A stretch of DNA of 64,000 nucleotides from Calothrix sp. FI2-JRJ7 (lineage in GTDB: Bacteria; Cyanobacteriota; Cyanobacteriia; Cyanobacteriales; Nostocaceae), in NCBI GenBank assembly GCA_019359675.1, contig JAHHGX010000087.1:57458-121457 (forward strand). Reading direction: 5' to 3'. A program made the translations under genes and the position numbers. Shown piece after piece: positions 27,492 to 35,800 of the stretch; the first letter of the stretch is position 1, and every line of letters starts with the position of its first letter. The notes under the pieces are model-generated. The model had not been told where the DNA came from and did not search any database. It was given only the letters and a program-made list of their open reading frames with translations.

Positions 27492-27664
27492 ATGGTGCGT
27501 AACGCTAGTAAATTATTTGCTTCGTTTAAGTATTGTTATGGCGTTACGCACCCTACTTATTTGCTTCGTTTAAGTATTGTTATGGTGTTACGAATATATA
27601 ATGGTGCGTAACGCTAGTAAATTATTTGCTTCGTTCAGTATTTTCATGGCGTTACGCACCCTAC
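27492..27664. repeat. Two GTAGGGTGCGT-family hairpins in tandem, inner word AACGC
   Basis: Copy 1 pairs ATGGTGCGTAACGC (27492-27505) with GCGTTACGCACCCTAC (27541-27556). Copy 2 pairs 27601-27614 with 27649-27664. The intervening sequence repeats TTATTTGCTTCGTTTAAGTA from the loop, so the array grew by tandem duplication with about 109-bp spacing. The rest of the gap, 27665-27967, is AT-rich and shows no gene. Confidence 0.8.
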
Positions 27665-27967
27665 TTATACATACCTCCAAAATGAAAACTCGATTATTTT
27701 GCGAATAATACTTAGAAAATGCGTAAATTAAAAAATAATGATACCAAAATCTCAAACCAGGCACCTTGATTGTATTATTTTACGCTAAAGATAAGACTCT
27801 ATTGCTGGTGTAAAAGAATTTTGATAGTCTACTGTGGCACCGCTTATATCTAAAATTGTAATAATATCTTTACATACTTATATTTCCCTGACTCCTAAAA
27901 ATTATAAATAGTAAGGTAGGATAACCCACCTTACTATTAAGTTAGACGATTTGGGATTTATATTAAT

Positions 27968-28456
27968 TTAAGCGGGAATAACTTGAACAATCAAAGAACG
28001 CTTATCGAGAGATTGAACTTTTCCGACTTGGGTGAGATCACTGACGATACGGTCAAGCATTTTTCCAGCTAGTTCACGGTGCTGATTTTCGCGACCTCGT
28101 AAACGGATAGCAAATTTTACGGAATCACCTTTACTCAACCACTCAGCAGCTTGCTTGATGCGTAATTCGTAATCAGCTGCACCGACATTTGGACGGAAGC
28201 GAACTTCCTTTACCGTTGGTCTGGAACTGTTGCCTTGACGTTTCTTCTTTTGATACTGAAGCTTGCCGTAGTTGATAATTTTCGCAATGGGAGCTTCTGC
28301 TCCTTCCGAGACTATAACTAAGTCTAATTCTAGACTTTCGGCCAACTCTAAAGCTTCGCGAGTATCCATAAGACCACGGTTATTATTTTCGTGGTCAATC
28401 AAGAAGACTTTAGGCGCCCTGATTTGCGAATTAATTTGTTGTTTTTGAACTACGAT
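27968..28456 (-). CDS. infC: Translation initiation factor IF-3, non-AUG start
   Basis: IF-3 controls start-codon fidelity on the 30S subunit. The protein shows the N-domain (QINSQIRAPKVFLIDHENN, then GLMDTREALELAESLELDLV), a linker (GKLQYQKKKRQGNSSRPTVK) and the C-domain ending SLDKRSLIVQVIPA. No ATG or GTG exists in frame between the upstream stop (about 28475) and the conserved N-terminus. The only usual start is TTG at 28402, which would delete the conserved INSQIRAPKVF. An AGAGAGG-like ribosome site at 28465-28470 points to ATC at 28456 (8-nt spacing); another ATC is at 28462. Rare start codons are known for infC (AUU in E. coli) and allow autoregulation. The exact start remains an inference. 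Confidence 0.88.
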   Translation of the reverse strand: MVVQKQQINSQIRAPKVFLIDHENNNRGLMDTREALELAESLELDLVIVSEGAEAPIAKIINYGKLQYQKKKRQGNSSRPTVKEVRFRPNVGAADYELRIKQAAEWLSKGDSVKFAIRLRGRENQHRELAGKMLDRIVSDLTQVGKVQSLDKRSLIVQVIPA

Positions 28457-28594
28457 AACGATTACCTCTCTGTTTCAACTAAGTAAAAGTAAGTAATACC
28501 AACATAGCACATGCTTATTATACCTTTCATCCGACTTGGGGCTGAAACGTTGATTTTTCGTAGCTGGGACACCCAAAAAATCATTAATTATTAT

Positions 28595-28661
28595 GTAGGG
28601 TGCCTGAAAGCCTTTATTATCCATCAATAGAACCCTTTACTCATCTGCTTTCACGCACCAT
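28595..28661. repeat. GTAGGGTGC-family hairpin, inner word GAAAGC
   Basis: GTAGGGTGCCTGAAAGC (28595-28611) pairs with GCTTTCACGCACCAT (28647-28661); one base of the outer stem is mismatched. It lies in the promoter region shared by infC and the epimerase gene, not at a 3' end, which is unusual for this family here. Confidence 0.75.
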
Positions 28662-28689
28662 TTACCAGAGTTAACAGACAGAAGATTAA

Positions 28690-29700
28690 ATGATGAAAAT
28701 TTTAGTTACGGGTGGTACAGGTTTTCTGGGTAGAAGACTGGCAGAAAGATTAAATTCTGTTAACTCTGGTGTAGAGGTAACAGTGCTTGGTCGCAACCGA
28801 GAAGTTGGGAGGCAGTTAGAGACGCAAGGAATAAAGTTTTTAGCTGCTGACATTCGTGATGCGGATGCGGTGTTAGCTGCTTGTAAACGTCAAGAATATG
28901 TATTTCACTGTGCAGCGTTATCATCTACCTGGGGTAAATATAAAGATTTCTATAATATAAATGTGGTTGGAACCCGAAATGTGATTAGGGGATGTGAAAT
29001 TTATGAAATCCAACGACTTATCAATGTATCTACGTCAAGTGTGTATTTCAACTACTCTCATAGTGTTAATTTGACTGAAACTTCGGTTGCATCCCCAATA
29101 AATACTTATGCACTGACCAAGTTAATGGCAGAAAACCTTATTAATAAAGTTCATCATCGGGGTTTGTCGGTGATAACGATTCGACCGAGCGCTATTTTTG
29201 GTTGTGGTGATACTATATTATCGAGGCTTATTGGCGCCAGTCAAAAAGGCATACCGTTAATCAACGATGGTAAAGCTTTGATTGACATGACTTATATAGA
29301 TAATGTCGTTGATGCACTATTACTATGTAAGACGGCGCCCAAAACGTTATCTGGTAAAATTTTTAATATTAGCAATCATCAACCAATATCTTTAATTAAG
29401 TTATTAAAAGTACTTTCTGAAAAAATCGGGTACGAATTAAAATTAAGACCAGTACCTTACTTGGTAGCGGATAAAATCGCACAAGCTTTAGAATTTGCAT
29501 CAAACAGAGTTTTATTTGGGAAAAAACCGATATTAACTCGATATGAGCTATTAGTAATAGCTTTTAGTCAAATCCTTGATATAACTTCAGCTATCGAAGA
29601 ATTGAAATATCAACCTCGTATTAGTCTTGAAGAAGGATTAGACATTTTTTGCCAAAACTTTAAATTCAAGCATGAGAATAATTTAAATTCCAAAACTTAG
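28690..29700 (+). CDS. NAD-dependent epimerase/dehydratase (3-beta-HSD-like)
   Basis: A 336-residue extended SDR. TGGTGFLGRRLAE (8-20) binds NAD; a Ser-Thr-Ser-Ser stretch and YALTKLMAEN provide the catalytic Ser, Tyr and Lys. ITIRPSAIFGCGD follows as in 3-beta-hydroxysteroid dehydrogenase/isomerase-like members. The C-terminal third is substrate binding. Relatives act on sterols, nucleotide sugars or flavonoid-like compounds, so the substrate cannot be given. The start is ATG at 28690 or 28693. Its 3' end overlaps the convergent hydrolase gene by 35 bp. Confidence 0.88.
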   Translation: MMKILVTGGTGFLGRRLAERLNSVNSGVEVTVLGRNREVGRQLETQGIKFLAADIRDADAVLAACKRQEYVFHCAALSSTWGKYKDFYNINVVGTRNVIRGCEIYEIQRLINVSTSSVYFNYSHSVNLTETSVASPINTYALTKLMAENLINKVHHRGLSVITIRPSAIFGCGDTILSRLIGASQKGIPLINDGKALIDMTYIDNVVDALLLCKTAPKTLSGKIFNISNHQPISLIKLLKVLSEKIGYELKLRPVPYLVADKIAQALEFASNRVLFGKKPILTRYELLVIAFSQILDITSAIEELKYQPRISLEEGLDIFCQNFKFKHENNLNSKT

Positions 29701-30403
29701 TTATTTCTTTAGCTACTGTGTCTGGGTAAAAGTGGTGAAAGAAGTGACCTCCTTGTGGACATTGCCACAAACGTATCGTTGGAGAAGCTTGTTCTGTAGT
29801 GTCGTCAGATGAAACTAAATTTTGCCAACCTTGAATTTGCTGTGGGTCTACAATTACATCATCCTGGCAACCACAAACTAACAAAGGTACTGATACGGGT
29901 ATTGGTGGAATACTAGCGTGACCGTAAAGGGAATGAGGTGATGCAGAATTATTTAAATCTCTATCGAGCATCGCAATTAGTTTTTGACGAGTACATTCGT
30001 TTTGATAGCCAAATAAAGTCTGAACCATATGTTTTAATATAAATTCACGACTACAAGGTAAGAGTTTACGTTGAACATAGTAATGCGAATGCCAATCAAT
30101 AACTGGGTTGACTCCTACAGATAGCAGCGTTAATGATTTTACTCTTTCTTTATGTTCTCGCGCGTAGAGTAATCCTAGCAAACCACCAATACTATGACCA
30201 ATTAAATTAACAGGCTTTTTACGTGTTTTTAAATAATCATGTAACAGCGTGACGGCAACAGCAAGTGAATTAGGGTCATCTGGTTTTTGATGATATTCCC
30301 ATTGAGCAATGGATGTTTGACGAGATAAATGACGTAACAATGCGTTATTGAAATATTTTAGCTCTGGGCTTGTCGTTAGCCACAATGTATCTGGTGTAGT
30401 CAT
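29666..30403 (-). CDS. Alpha/beta hydrolase
   Basis: The 245-residue protein has the nucleophile elbow GHSIGGLLGLLYA (Ser near residue 69), a PLLVCGCQDDVIVDP strand carrying the acid residue, and a late His in QGGHFFHHF that completes the triad. A short N-terminus and a lid-like helical insert (KLLPCSREFILKHMVQTLFG) follow the usual fold. Thioesterases that partner polyketide or peptide synthases look similar, but no synthase is near. Overlap with the previous gene on the opposite strand is 35 bp. Confidence 0.82.
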   Translation of the reverse strand: MTTPDTLWLTTSPELKYFNNALLRHLSRQTSIAQWEYHQKPDDPNSLAVAVTLLHDYLKTRKKPVNLIGHSIGGLLGLLYAREHKERVKSLTLLSVGVNPVIDWHSHYYVQRKLLPCSREFILKHMVQTLFGYQNECTRQKLIAMLDRDLNNSASPHSLYGHASIPPIPVSVPLLVCGCQDDVIVDPQQIQGWQNLVSSDDTTEQASPTIRLWQCPQGGHFFHHFYPDTVAKEITKFWNLNYSHA

Positions 30404-30464
30404 TATAATTACATTTAATAACTTGTTTTTATCAAGTAACGTGGGCTTCGGCCCACCCTACATA

Positions 30465-31067
30465 TTATAATCCAAACCTCTCTTTAATTTGAGCTACCCA
30501 AACACTGATACGCTCGATACTAAGCTCAGGTTGATTATCTTCATCAATGGCAAGTCCAACAAAATCTCCTTGAATAGAAGCTCTAACCCCATTACTAACG
30601 TGAATGACTTGAGACTCTACCAAAGCTATGGAACCATTACTCAATTCAACAGGTTTGAAACTGATTAAAGCTTTCGATTCTTCAAACTGATAACCTTCAG
30701 TAGACCAAGAACCAACTCGTATACCTCCCAAGGAAGTAATTTTGGCAGCTAATATACCCATTGCGTCAACAAAGTTACGTGGATATTCTACTTGATCCCC
30801 TAAACCAAAATAAGCAACCTTTTTGCCTCTAAAGTTTATATCATCAAGTTTTGGAAAGAATATTTCCCAATCATGCTGCAATTTCCCAAAACCCCAAGTT
30901 GGAGAACCGATAATCAAATTATCGTAGTCTGCAAAATCTTGCTCGGTAGCTTCTACCATGCAATGCAAATCGATTAAACCTTTGCCAAATTCGTTCCGAA
31001 TAAGTTCAGCGATGGCATCAGTGTTACCTGTTGTACTGCCGTAAAACAGTCCAATTTTTGCAGACAT
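30465..31067 (-). CDS. isiB: Flavodoxin with unusual insertion
   Basis: The ATG at 31067 has a GGGAG site in front. The FMN phosphate loop GSTTGNT (10-16), the Trp/Tyr flavin loops SPTWGFGKLQHDWE and GLGDQVEYPRNF are all present, and the protein ends IDEDNQPELSIERISVWVAQ. It carries electrons in place of ferredoxin under iron limitation. Long-chain flavodoxins are about 170 residues; this one is 200 because about 28 extra residues (135-162: ISFKPVELSNG to VRAS) sit between WSTEGYQFEESKAL and GDFVGLAIDEDNQ. The gene faces a Fur-family regulator 354 bp away, which suits iron control. Confidence 0.9.
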   Translation of the reverse strand: MSAKIGLFYGSTTGNTDAIAELIRNEFGKGLIDLHCMVEATEQDFADYDNLIIGSPTWGFGKLQHDWEIFFPKLDDINFRGKKVAYFGLGDQVEYPRNFVDAMGILAAKITSLGGIRVGSWSTEGYQFEESKALISFKPVELSNGSIALVESQVIHVSNGVRASIQGDFVGLAIDEDNQPELSIERISVWVAQIKERFGL

Positions 31068-31421
31068 TGTATCTCCCAACTGTGACGAACGATTTACTGC
31101 TATCTGTTGCAAATAATAATCAACTAGTATTGAGATTACACCAAAATTGAAATTATTGCAAAAAATTGCAGAAACCTGGTTTCTTTGGTTTCATTACCTG
31201 ACGTGAGTGATTTTGGCAAGCATTAAAAGTAAAGGTGCCTGCCCATAAAGTCGTCAGTCCTGCTTAAGCTACATGGGCTATTTCAATAAAATTGTAACAA
31301 AACTTAAAATAATTTATCAATAAAACTTTTTATTGCAAATCGAAGCAATAAGGAATAGCATAATAAATGTAGGGATGCAACAGGTTTGGCGCCTAATTCC
31401 CATATATATTAAGTAGTGACT
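31068..31421. promoter_or_regulatory. Shared intergenic region of flavodoxin and Fur-family genes
   Basis: A 354-bp divergent promoter region. It holds one AGAAACCTGGTTTCT palindrome (31170-31184) and very AT-rich stretches on both sides. AT-rich Fur-type boxes would be expected for a flavodoxin promoter, but no match is clear enough to place one. There is no credible gene here. Confidence 0.4.
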
Positions 31422-31940
31422 ATGAACACATCAGGTTCTCTCAAATCGGAACTAAATGCAAAAGGGTGGCGTTTTACTTCTCAACGCGAGGTAATACTAC
31501 AGCTTTTTGAGAATCTTCCTCAAGGAAGCCATTTAAGTGCAGAGGAAGTACATGAATTATTGGCTCTTCGCGAAGAAAGAATAAGTCTATCAACAATTTA
31601 CCGGACTCTAAAGCTAATGACTCGGATGAAAATTTTACGCGAGTTAGAGCTAGCAGAAGTACATAAGCACTACGAATTAAATACCAATTCTCAAATGAAT
31701 CATCACCATACGGTGTGTATTCAATGCAACATGACTATTGAGTTTGAAGATAGCTCAGTAATGAAACAAGCGCTGAAGCAGGTACAGAAAGCTGGTTTGG
31801 ATATGCTTGACTGTCAGTTAACAATTCATACAGTATGTCCAGAAGCGATAAGAAAAGGATGGCCTGCGATGCTCCCAAATGATTGGGTTTGCGCGCGTGC
31901 TATTCAGCAGAACGAGAAAGCTAAATCAGAAATCAAGTAA
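31422..31940 (+). CDS. Fur-family transcriptional regulator
   Basis: A 172-residue protein with a winged helix (GWRFTSQREVILQLFENLPQ and SLSTIYRTLKLM as recognition part) and the dimerisation domain with NHHHTVCIQC (His94-96, Cys99, Cys102). It resembles cyanobacterial FurA, but the usual second CxxC is CPEA, so only one of the structural zinc cysteines there is kept, and a 20-residue tail (KGWPAMLPNDWVCARAI) is added. It is probably an iron- or peroxide-responsive repressor, and it faces the flavodoxin gene. A GTG at 31416 is an alternative start. Confidence 0.87.
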   Translation: MNTSGSLKSELNAKGWRFTSQREVILQLFENLPQGSHLSAEEVHELLALREERISLSTIYRTLKLMTRMKILRELELAEVHKHYELNTNSQMNHHHTVCIQCNMTIEFEDSSVMKQALKQVQKAGLDMLDCQLTIHTVCPEAIRKGWPAMLPNDWVCARAIQQNEKAKSEIK

Positions 31941-31980
31941 AATATACTAAGATGTTTATAGTTCAACATAAATAATAAAC

Positions 31981-32562
31981 ATGAACTGGTTAGCGCATCT
32001 ACTATTATCCAAACCGGATATTGAAAGCCGCTTAGGTAACTTACTAGCCGATTTGGTTAAAGGAGCAGAGCGCGAAAAACTAAATGATAAAATTAAACAA
32101 GGTATAAAACATCATCAACTCATTGATGCTTTTACTGACTCACATTTAATAGTTCATCGTAGTAAACAACGAATAAGTTCAGTATACAGACGCTTTGCTG
32201 GCATATTGATAGATGGATTTTATGACCATTTTTTAGCCAAAAACTGGTATATATACTCAAGCCAGCCTTTAGATAATTTTACAACAGAAATATACGAATC
32301 ATTTTTAGCTTATCGTGAACCATTACCAAACTACGCCAATCAAGTTATTACACAAATGGCAAAAGAAGATTGGTTAGGAAGGTATCGCAATTTAGAAGGT
32401 ATAGAGTATTTATTAATTAGATTATCTAATAGACTATCACAACGATTTAAAAACAAAACTGAAATTCGCCTAGAACCAGCAATAAAAGAACTTACAAACA
32501 ACTACATCGACCTAGAAAACGATTTTTTAGAGTTTTTTCCTCTGTTAAAAGATATTCATTGA
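31981..32562 (+). CDS. ACP phosphodiesterase (DUF479)-like protein
   Basis: The 193-residue protein matches the AcpH/DUF479 family: MNWLAHLLLSKPDIESRLGN, then DLVKGAE, IKHHQLIDAFTDSH and VYRRFAGILIDGFYDHFLA, with the His and Asp residues of the HD-like metal site. In E. coli this enzyme removes the phosphopantetheine group from acyl carrier protein. Length is normal. It follows the Fur gene by 40 bp on the same strand and may be co-transcribed. Confidence 0.85.
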   Translation: MNWLAHLLLSKPDIESRLGNLLADLVKGAEREKLNDKIKQGIKHHQLIDAFTDSHLIVHRSKQRISSVYRRFAGILIDGFYDHFLAKNWYIYSSQPLDNFTTEIYESFLAYREPLPNYANQVITQMAKEDWLGRYRNLEGIEYLLIRLSNRLSQRFKNKTEIRLEPAIKELTNNYIDLENDFLEFFPLLKDIH

Positions 32563-32582
32563 TAAATTGAAAATCGCTCATT

Positions 32583-32635
32583 GTAGAAATGCAATATACC
32601 CTTTTGAGAAAATACAAATGTTTACGCATCTCTAC
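32583..32635. repeat. Degenerate GTAGAGACG-type hairpin
   Basis: GTAGAAATGC (32583-32592) and GCATCTCTAC (32626-32635) form an imperfect stem downstream of the DUF479 gene. It is a decayed member of the family at 506, 12089, 40179 and 49770. Confidence 0.55.
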
Positions 32636-32772
32636 ATCTAAGGGAATTATATACTATACTATACTGAATTATTAACAATCTCCTCAAACTTCTCTCCCAT
32701 TCATAGGCTTTTACGCAAAAATAGTACAAATTTGAGTGAATTTAGATTAAGTTAAGTAAAGTATCGTATGCC

Positions 32773-34017
32773 ATGAATGGTTCAGTTTGGTCAAGAAGTG
32801 AGAATCTCGCAATGTTTGAACAAGTAAAACCTAGCTATTCAGTCGCTTGGACTAACAAAATTGCCGAAGTACCGCAAGCTGCTTGGGATGCTTTAGCAAT
32901 GCCATTGAAGACTCCCTTTTTGGAGTGGGAATGGCTAAACAACTTAGAAGTGTCGGGTAGTGCAACGGGACGTAACGGTTGGTTGCCAAATCATTTGACT
33001 ATTTGGCGAAACAAAACTTTAATCGGCGCCGCTGCATTATACCTCAAAGGGCATAGTCAAGGTGAATTTGTATTTGACCATCAATGGGCTGATTTAGCAC
33101 AGCGCATTGGTGTAGAGTATTATCCAAAACTATTGGGGATGACACCATTTACACCAGCAGAGGGATATCGATTTTTAATAGACAGGGGTGAAGATGAAGA
33201 AGAAATCACAGCTATAATGCTGCATGAAATCGATAAGTACTGTACAAAGCACCGTATCGCAACATGCAATTTTCTTTACGTTGACCGCGAATGGCAATCG
33301 ATTGTGGAACGTCTTGGTTTCACTCCCTGGTTACATCATAGTTTCATTTGGCAAAATTTAGGTTTTAACACTTTTGATGATTATTTAGGGGTATTTAACG
33401 CAAACCAGCGTCGCAACATTAAACGCGAACGTAAAGCAGTGGAAAAAGTTGGTTTACGCTTACAACCTCTAACAGGGGATGATATTCCTAAATCATTATT
33501 CCCGTTAATGTACGAGTTTTATGCTGACACCTGCGATAAATTTGGCTGGTGGGGTAGTAAGTATTTGACGAAGCGCTTCTTTGAGTCGTTACATGCACAC
33601 TATCGTCATCGTGTTTTGTTTATGGCAGCTTACAGCGAACAAAATGACCATATACCTGTGGGAATGTCGTTTTGTTTATATAAAGGTGATAGGATGTATG
33701 GTCGTTATTGGGGGAGTTCTCAGGAAATAGACTCTTTACATTTCGACGCTTGTTATTATTCACCAATCGAATGGGGAATTTCTCAGGGTATCCAATTGTT
33801 TGACCCAGGTGCTGGTGGGCGCCATAAAAAGCGTCGTGGTTTTCCGGCAATGCCTAATTATAGCCTACATCGCTTCTACAACGCGCGCTTACAGCAAATT
33901 TTACGTCCTTATATTAGCGAGGTGAACCAATTAGAACAGCGCGAAATAGACGCAATTAATGCTGAATTACCTTTTAGTCAAAAAAATTCGCCCGGTGAAT
34001 CGGAACAAAAAGTATAA
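32773..34017 (+). CDS. GNAT/FemAB-like peptidogalycan biosynthesis protein (COG3146)
   Basis: The 414-residue protein matches the GNAT-fold family formerly DUF482. Signature parts are KTPFLEWEWLNNLEVSGSA near the N-terminus, LGMTPFTPAEGYRFLI in the middle, FNANQRRNIKRERKAVEKVG before the acyl-CoA domain, and DACYYSPIEWGISQGIQLFD with GAGGRHKKRRGF near the C-terminus. An aminoacyl- or acyltransferase role in envelope synthesis is likely by homology but unproven. Met at 32773 or 32812 could be the start. It is transcribed alone. Confidence 0.82.
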   Translation: MNGSVWSRSENLAMFEQVKPSYSVAWTNKIAEVPQAAWDALAMPLKTPFLEWEWLNNLEVSGSATGRNGWLPNHLTIWRNKTLIGAAALYLKGHSQGEFVFDHQWADLAQRIGVEYYPKLLGMTPFTPAEGYRFLIDRGEDEEEITAIMLHEIDKYCTKHRIATCNFLYVDREWQSIVERLGFTPWLHHSFIWQNLGFNTFDDYLGVFNANQRRNIKRERKAVEKVGLRLQPLTGDDIPKSLFPLMYEFYADTCDKFGWWGSKYLTKRFFESLHAHYRHRVLFMAAYSEQNDHIPVGMSFCLYKGDRMYGRYWGSSQEIDSLHFDACYYSPIEWGISQGIQLFDPGAGGRHKKRRGFPAMPNYSLHRFYNARLQQILRPYISEVNQLEQREIDAINAELPFSQKNSPGESEQKV

Positions 34018-34201
34018 TATATAGTTCTGTAATTGCACGTATTATTTACATAAGGTGTAAATTAAGAAAGCAAGTATTGTTTTATCTATTGGATTCTAGA
34101 TTTGCGTTTATTCATCAAATCTAGAATTCAACTAAAACAAACAATTGGCGCCCAAAGCCAAATATATAACCAGGAACAGGATTTTTTGTTGAAGGGAGTT
34201 T

Positions 34202-34588
34202 ATGAACTTGACATTAGAAGAAAATTTAGCAGCAATCGATGACAAACTCTCACAACGGCACATCGACCTAGACCCAGCAGGTTATTTTATTATTTACCTT
34301 GACCGTGATGCTGGGCTAATTTGCGCTAAACATTACACAAACGTTATTGATGAACGCGGTTTAGCTGTAGACCCTGAAACCGGAAAGGTAATTCCCGCAC
34401 GTGGCAAAGTCGAACGCACTCACACAGTTCTTTACACTGGCAGAACCGCTAAGGAACTTTGTGTCAAGCTTTTAGAAGAAACAAAACCTTGTCCAGTAAC
34501 TTTGTTCGACCATGCTGCATACCTCGGTCGCGAATTTGTCCGCGCGGAAATTGCTCTAATCACAGGCGCCGAGTACGTGCAAGACTAA
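34202..34588 (+). CDS. DUF4346 protein
   Basis: A 128-residue protein matching the DUF4346 domain: DPAGYFIIYLDRDAGLICAK, then DPETGKVIPARGKVERTHT, GRTAKELCVKLLEE, and DHAAYLGREFVRAE near the end. The domain is often found next to, or fused with, dihydropteroate synthase-like proteins in cyanobacteria; its biochemical role is unknown. The last 28 codons and the following hairpin have been duplicated in tandem (unit 2 at 34663-34821). No ribosome site problem: GAAGGGAG precedes the ATG. Confidence 0.85.
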   Translation: MNLTLEENLAAIDDKLSQRHIDLDPAGYFIIYLDRDAGLICAKHYTNVIDERGLAVDPETGKVIPARGKVERTHTVLYTGRTAKELCVKLLEETKPCPVTLFDHAAYLGREFVRAEIALITGAEYVQD

Positions 34589-34821
34589 GTAGGGTGCGTA
34601 AAAGCCATTACAACCAATCAATACAAAGAAAAATTAAACTGCTTTTACGCACCATCAACTATGTTCGACCATGCTGCATACCTCGGTCGCGAATTTGTCC
34701 GCGCGGAAATTGCTCTAATCACAGGCGCCAAGTACGTGCAAGACTAAGTAGGGTGCGTAAAAGCCATTACAACCAATCAATACAAAGAAAAATTAAACTG
34801 CTTTTACGCACCATCAACTCT
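34504..34821. repeat. 159-bp tandem duplication of a gene tail plus hairpin
   Basis: Unit 1 (34504-34662) and unit 2 (34663-34821) are almost identical; the visible difference is G/A within GGCGCC(G/A)AG. Each unit contains the 3' end of the DUF4346 gene with its TAA, then a hairpin of the GTAGGGTGCGT family (34589-34655 and 34748-34814; inner word AAAAGC/GCTTTT). Confidence 0.95.
34663..34747 (+). pseudogene. Duplicated 3' fragment of the DUF4346 gene
   Basis: This piece repeats the last 28 codons of the preceding gene (FDHAAYLGREFVRAEIALIT to the stop), with Glu changed to Lys near the end. It lacks a start codon and the first hundred codons, and so is a non-functional copy created by the tandem event. 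Confidence 0.85.
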
Positions 34822-34956
34822 GGTTTATCAGCTTCGTTGCTTGGTTATTAATAGCACCATCATCAACTCACATGGTAAACAATCGCGATGATGGTGCGTG
34901 ACGCCACTGGTTTATCAGCTTCGTTGCTTGGTTATTAATGGCGTCACGCACCCTAC
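34821..34956. repeat. Direct 31-bp repeat and GTAGGGTGCGT-family hairpin, word GACGCC
   Basis: TGGTTTATCAGCTTCGTTGC and the following bases at 34821 recur at 34908, giving an 87-bp period. The second copy is the loop of a hairpin whose arms are ATGGTGCGTGACGCC (34891-34905) and GGCGTCACGCACCCTAC (34940-34956). The right arm supplies the stop codon of the minus-strand psb32 gene. Confidence 0.85.
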
Positions 34957-35681
34957 GATGATGGTTGGTTGACTAGGTAGATGTAATAGGTTGCCATCGG
35001 GATGACGGTGGCAGCTATTAATAGTCCAATTACCCATGCTGTTGAATTGCTTCTTTCTTTTTCGGTTTCTTCAGCATCTTTAAAAGTGCCTTCAACTTGG
35101 ACATCCTCTACTATTGCTGGGGGACCTGGGTCGGGTTGACCAGAAAGTACGGCAACTAAGCGGTTACTTGCGTCAAGGAATGCTTGATTATATTTGTTTC
35201 CATCGCGTAACGGCGCCAAGAAAGTCTCGAAGGCGACACTTTTGGCGGTATCATCTGACATTAATGATTTAACTTTATCGCCAGTAATAATCGCGATACC
35301 GTTACTAACGGTGTCTATCATCATTATCGTTTGATTTGCTTGCGTTTCCTTATCGGGAAACCATTTATCCAAAAGTTCTTTCGCAAAAGTTTCTGGAGTT
35401 TCACCATAATCTAAACGGTGAACTGTAACAAATCGAACTTCTTTACCAGTTTGCTTGGCAAGGTCAGCAAACGCAGTACTAATTTTAGCTTCACTAGTGC
35501 GGCTAATAACTTCACCTTCATCGACGACCCAAGTATCGGGTGTCAAGTTAGGTAGTTCAAACACACTTGTAGCGAAAGCAGGGGTAGCAAATAGGGAAAC
35601 CGCAAAGAATAAGATAAGCGGCAGAATAATTGCGTGGACTTGCTTCCGTAAGTTTTTGACAACGTTTAGGAGCTTTTGCAT
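34953..35681 (-). CDS. psb32: Psb32-like TPM-domain protein (photosystem II repair)
   Basis: The 242-residue protein has a basic N-terminus and hydrophobic signal segment (HAIILPLILFFAVSLFATPA), then the TPM_phosphatase domain: PDTWVVDEGEVISRTSEAK, VRFVTVHRLDYGETPE, NQTIMMIDTVSNGIAIITG. A C-terminal helix (STAWVIGLLIAATVIPMATY) anchors it to the thylakoid or plasma membrane. Psb32/TLP18.3 proteins help assemble and repair photosystem II after photoinhibition. The ATG at 35681 is taken over an upstream TTG at 35708. The stop codon TAG lies in the arm of a hairpin repeat, so the last residues (PSS) may be recently altered. Confidence 0.87.
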   Translation of the reverse strand: MQKLLNVVKNLRKQVHAIILPLILFFAVSLFATPAFATSVFELPNLTPDTWVVDEGEVISRTSEAKISTAFADLAKQTGKEVRFVTVHRLDYGETPETFAKELLDKWFPDKETQANQTIMMIDTVSNGIAIITGDKVKSLMSDDTAKSVAFETFLAPLRDGNKYNQAFLDASNRLVAVLSGQPDPGPPAIVEDVQVEGTFKDAEETEKERSNSTAWVIGLLIAATVIPMATYYIYLVNQPSS

Positions 35682-35800
35682 CTGAGATAACCAAAACACA
35701 GACTTCAACCAAAAATACTACATAATTACGTGTTCTGTCTCGAAATAAGTAATATCATTTTCCTGAAAGTAACACTTACAGGAGCAGTGCGAAAACTAGT

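Noticed and set aside
27492..27664. Possible CRISPR array
   Set aside because: There are only two units with long similar loops and inverted arms; this is a duplicated hairpin element, not regular repeats with unique spacers.
34459..34851. A 130-codon open frame across the DUF4346 3' end
   Set aside because: It is a shifted reading of the tandem 159-bp units; its repeated peptide simply mirrors the DNA duplication.
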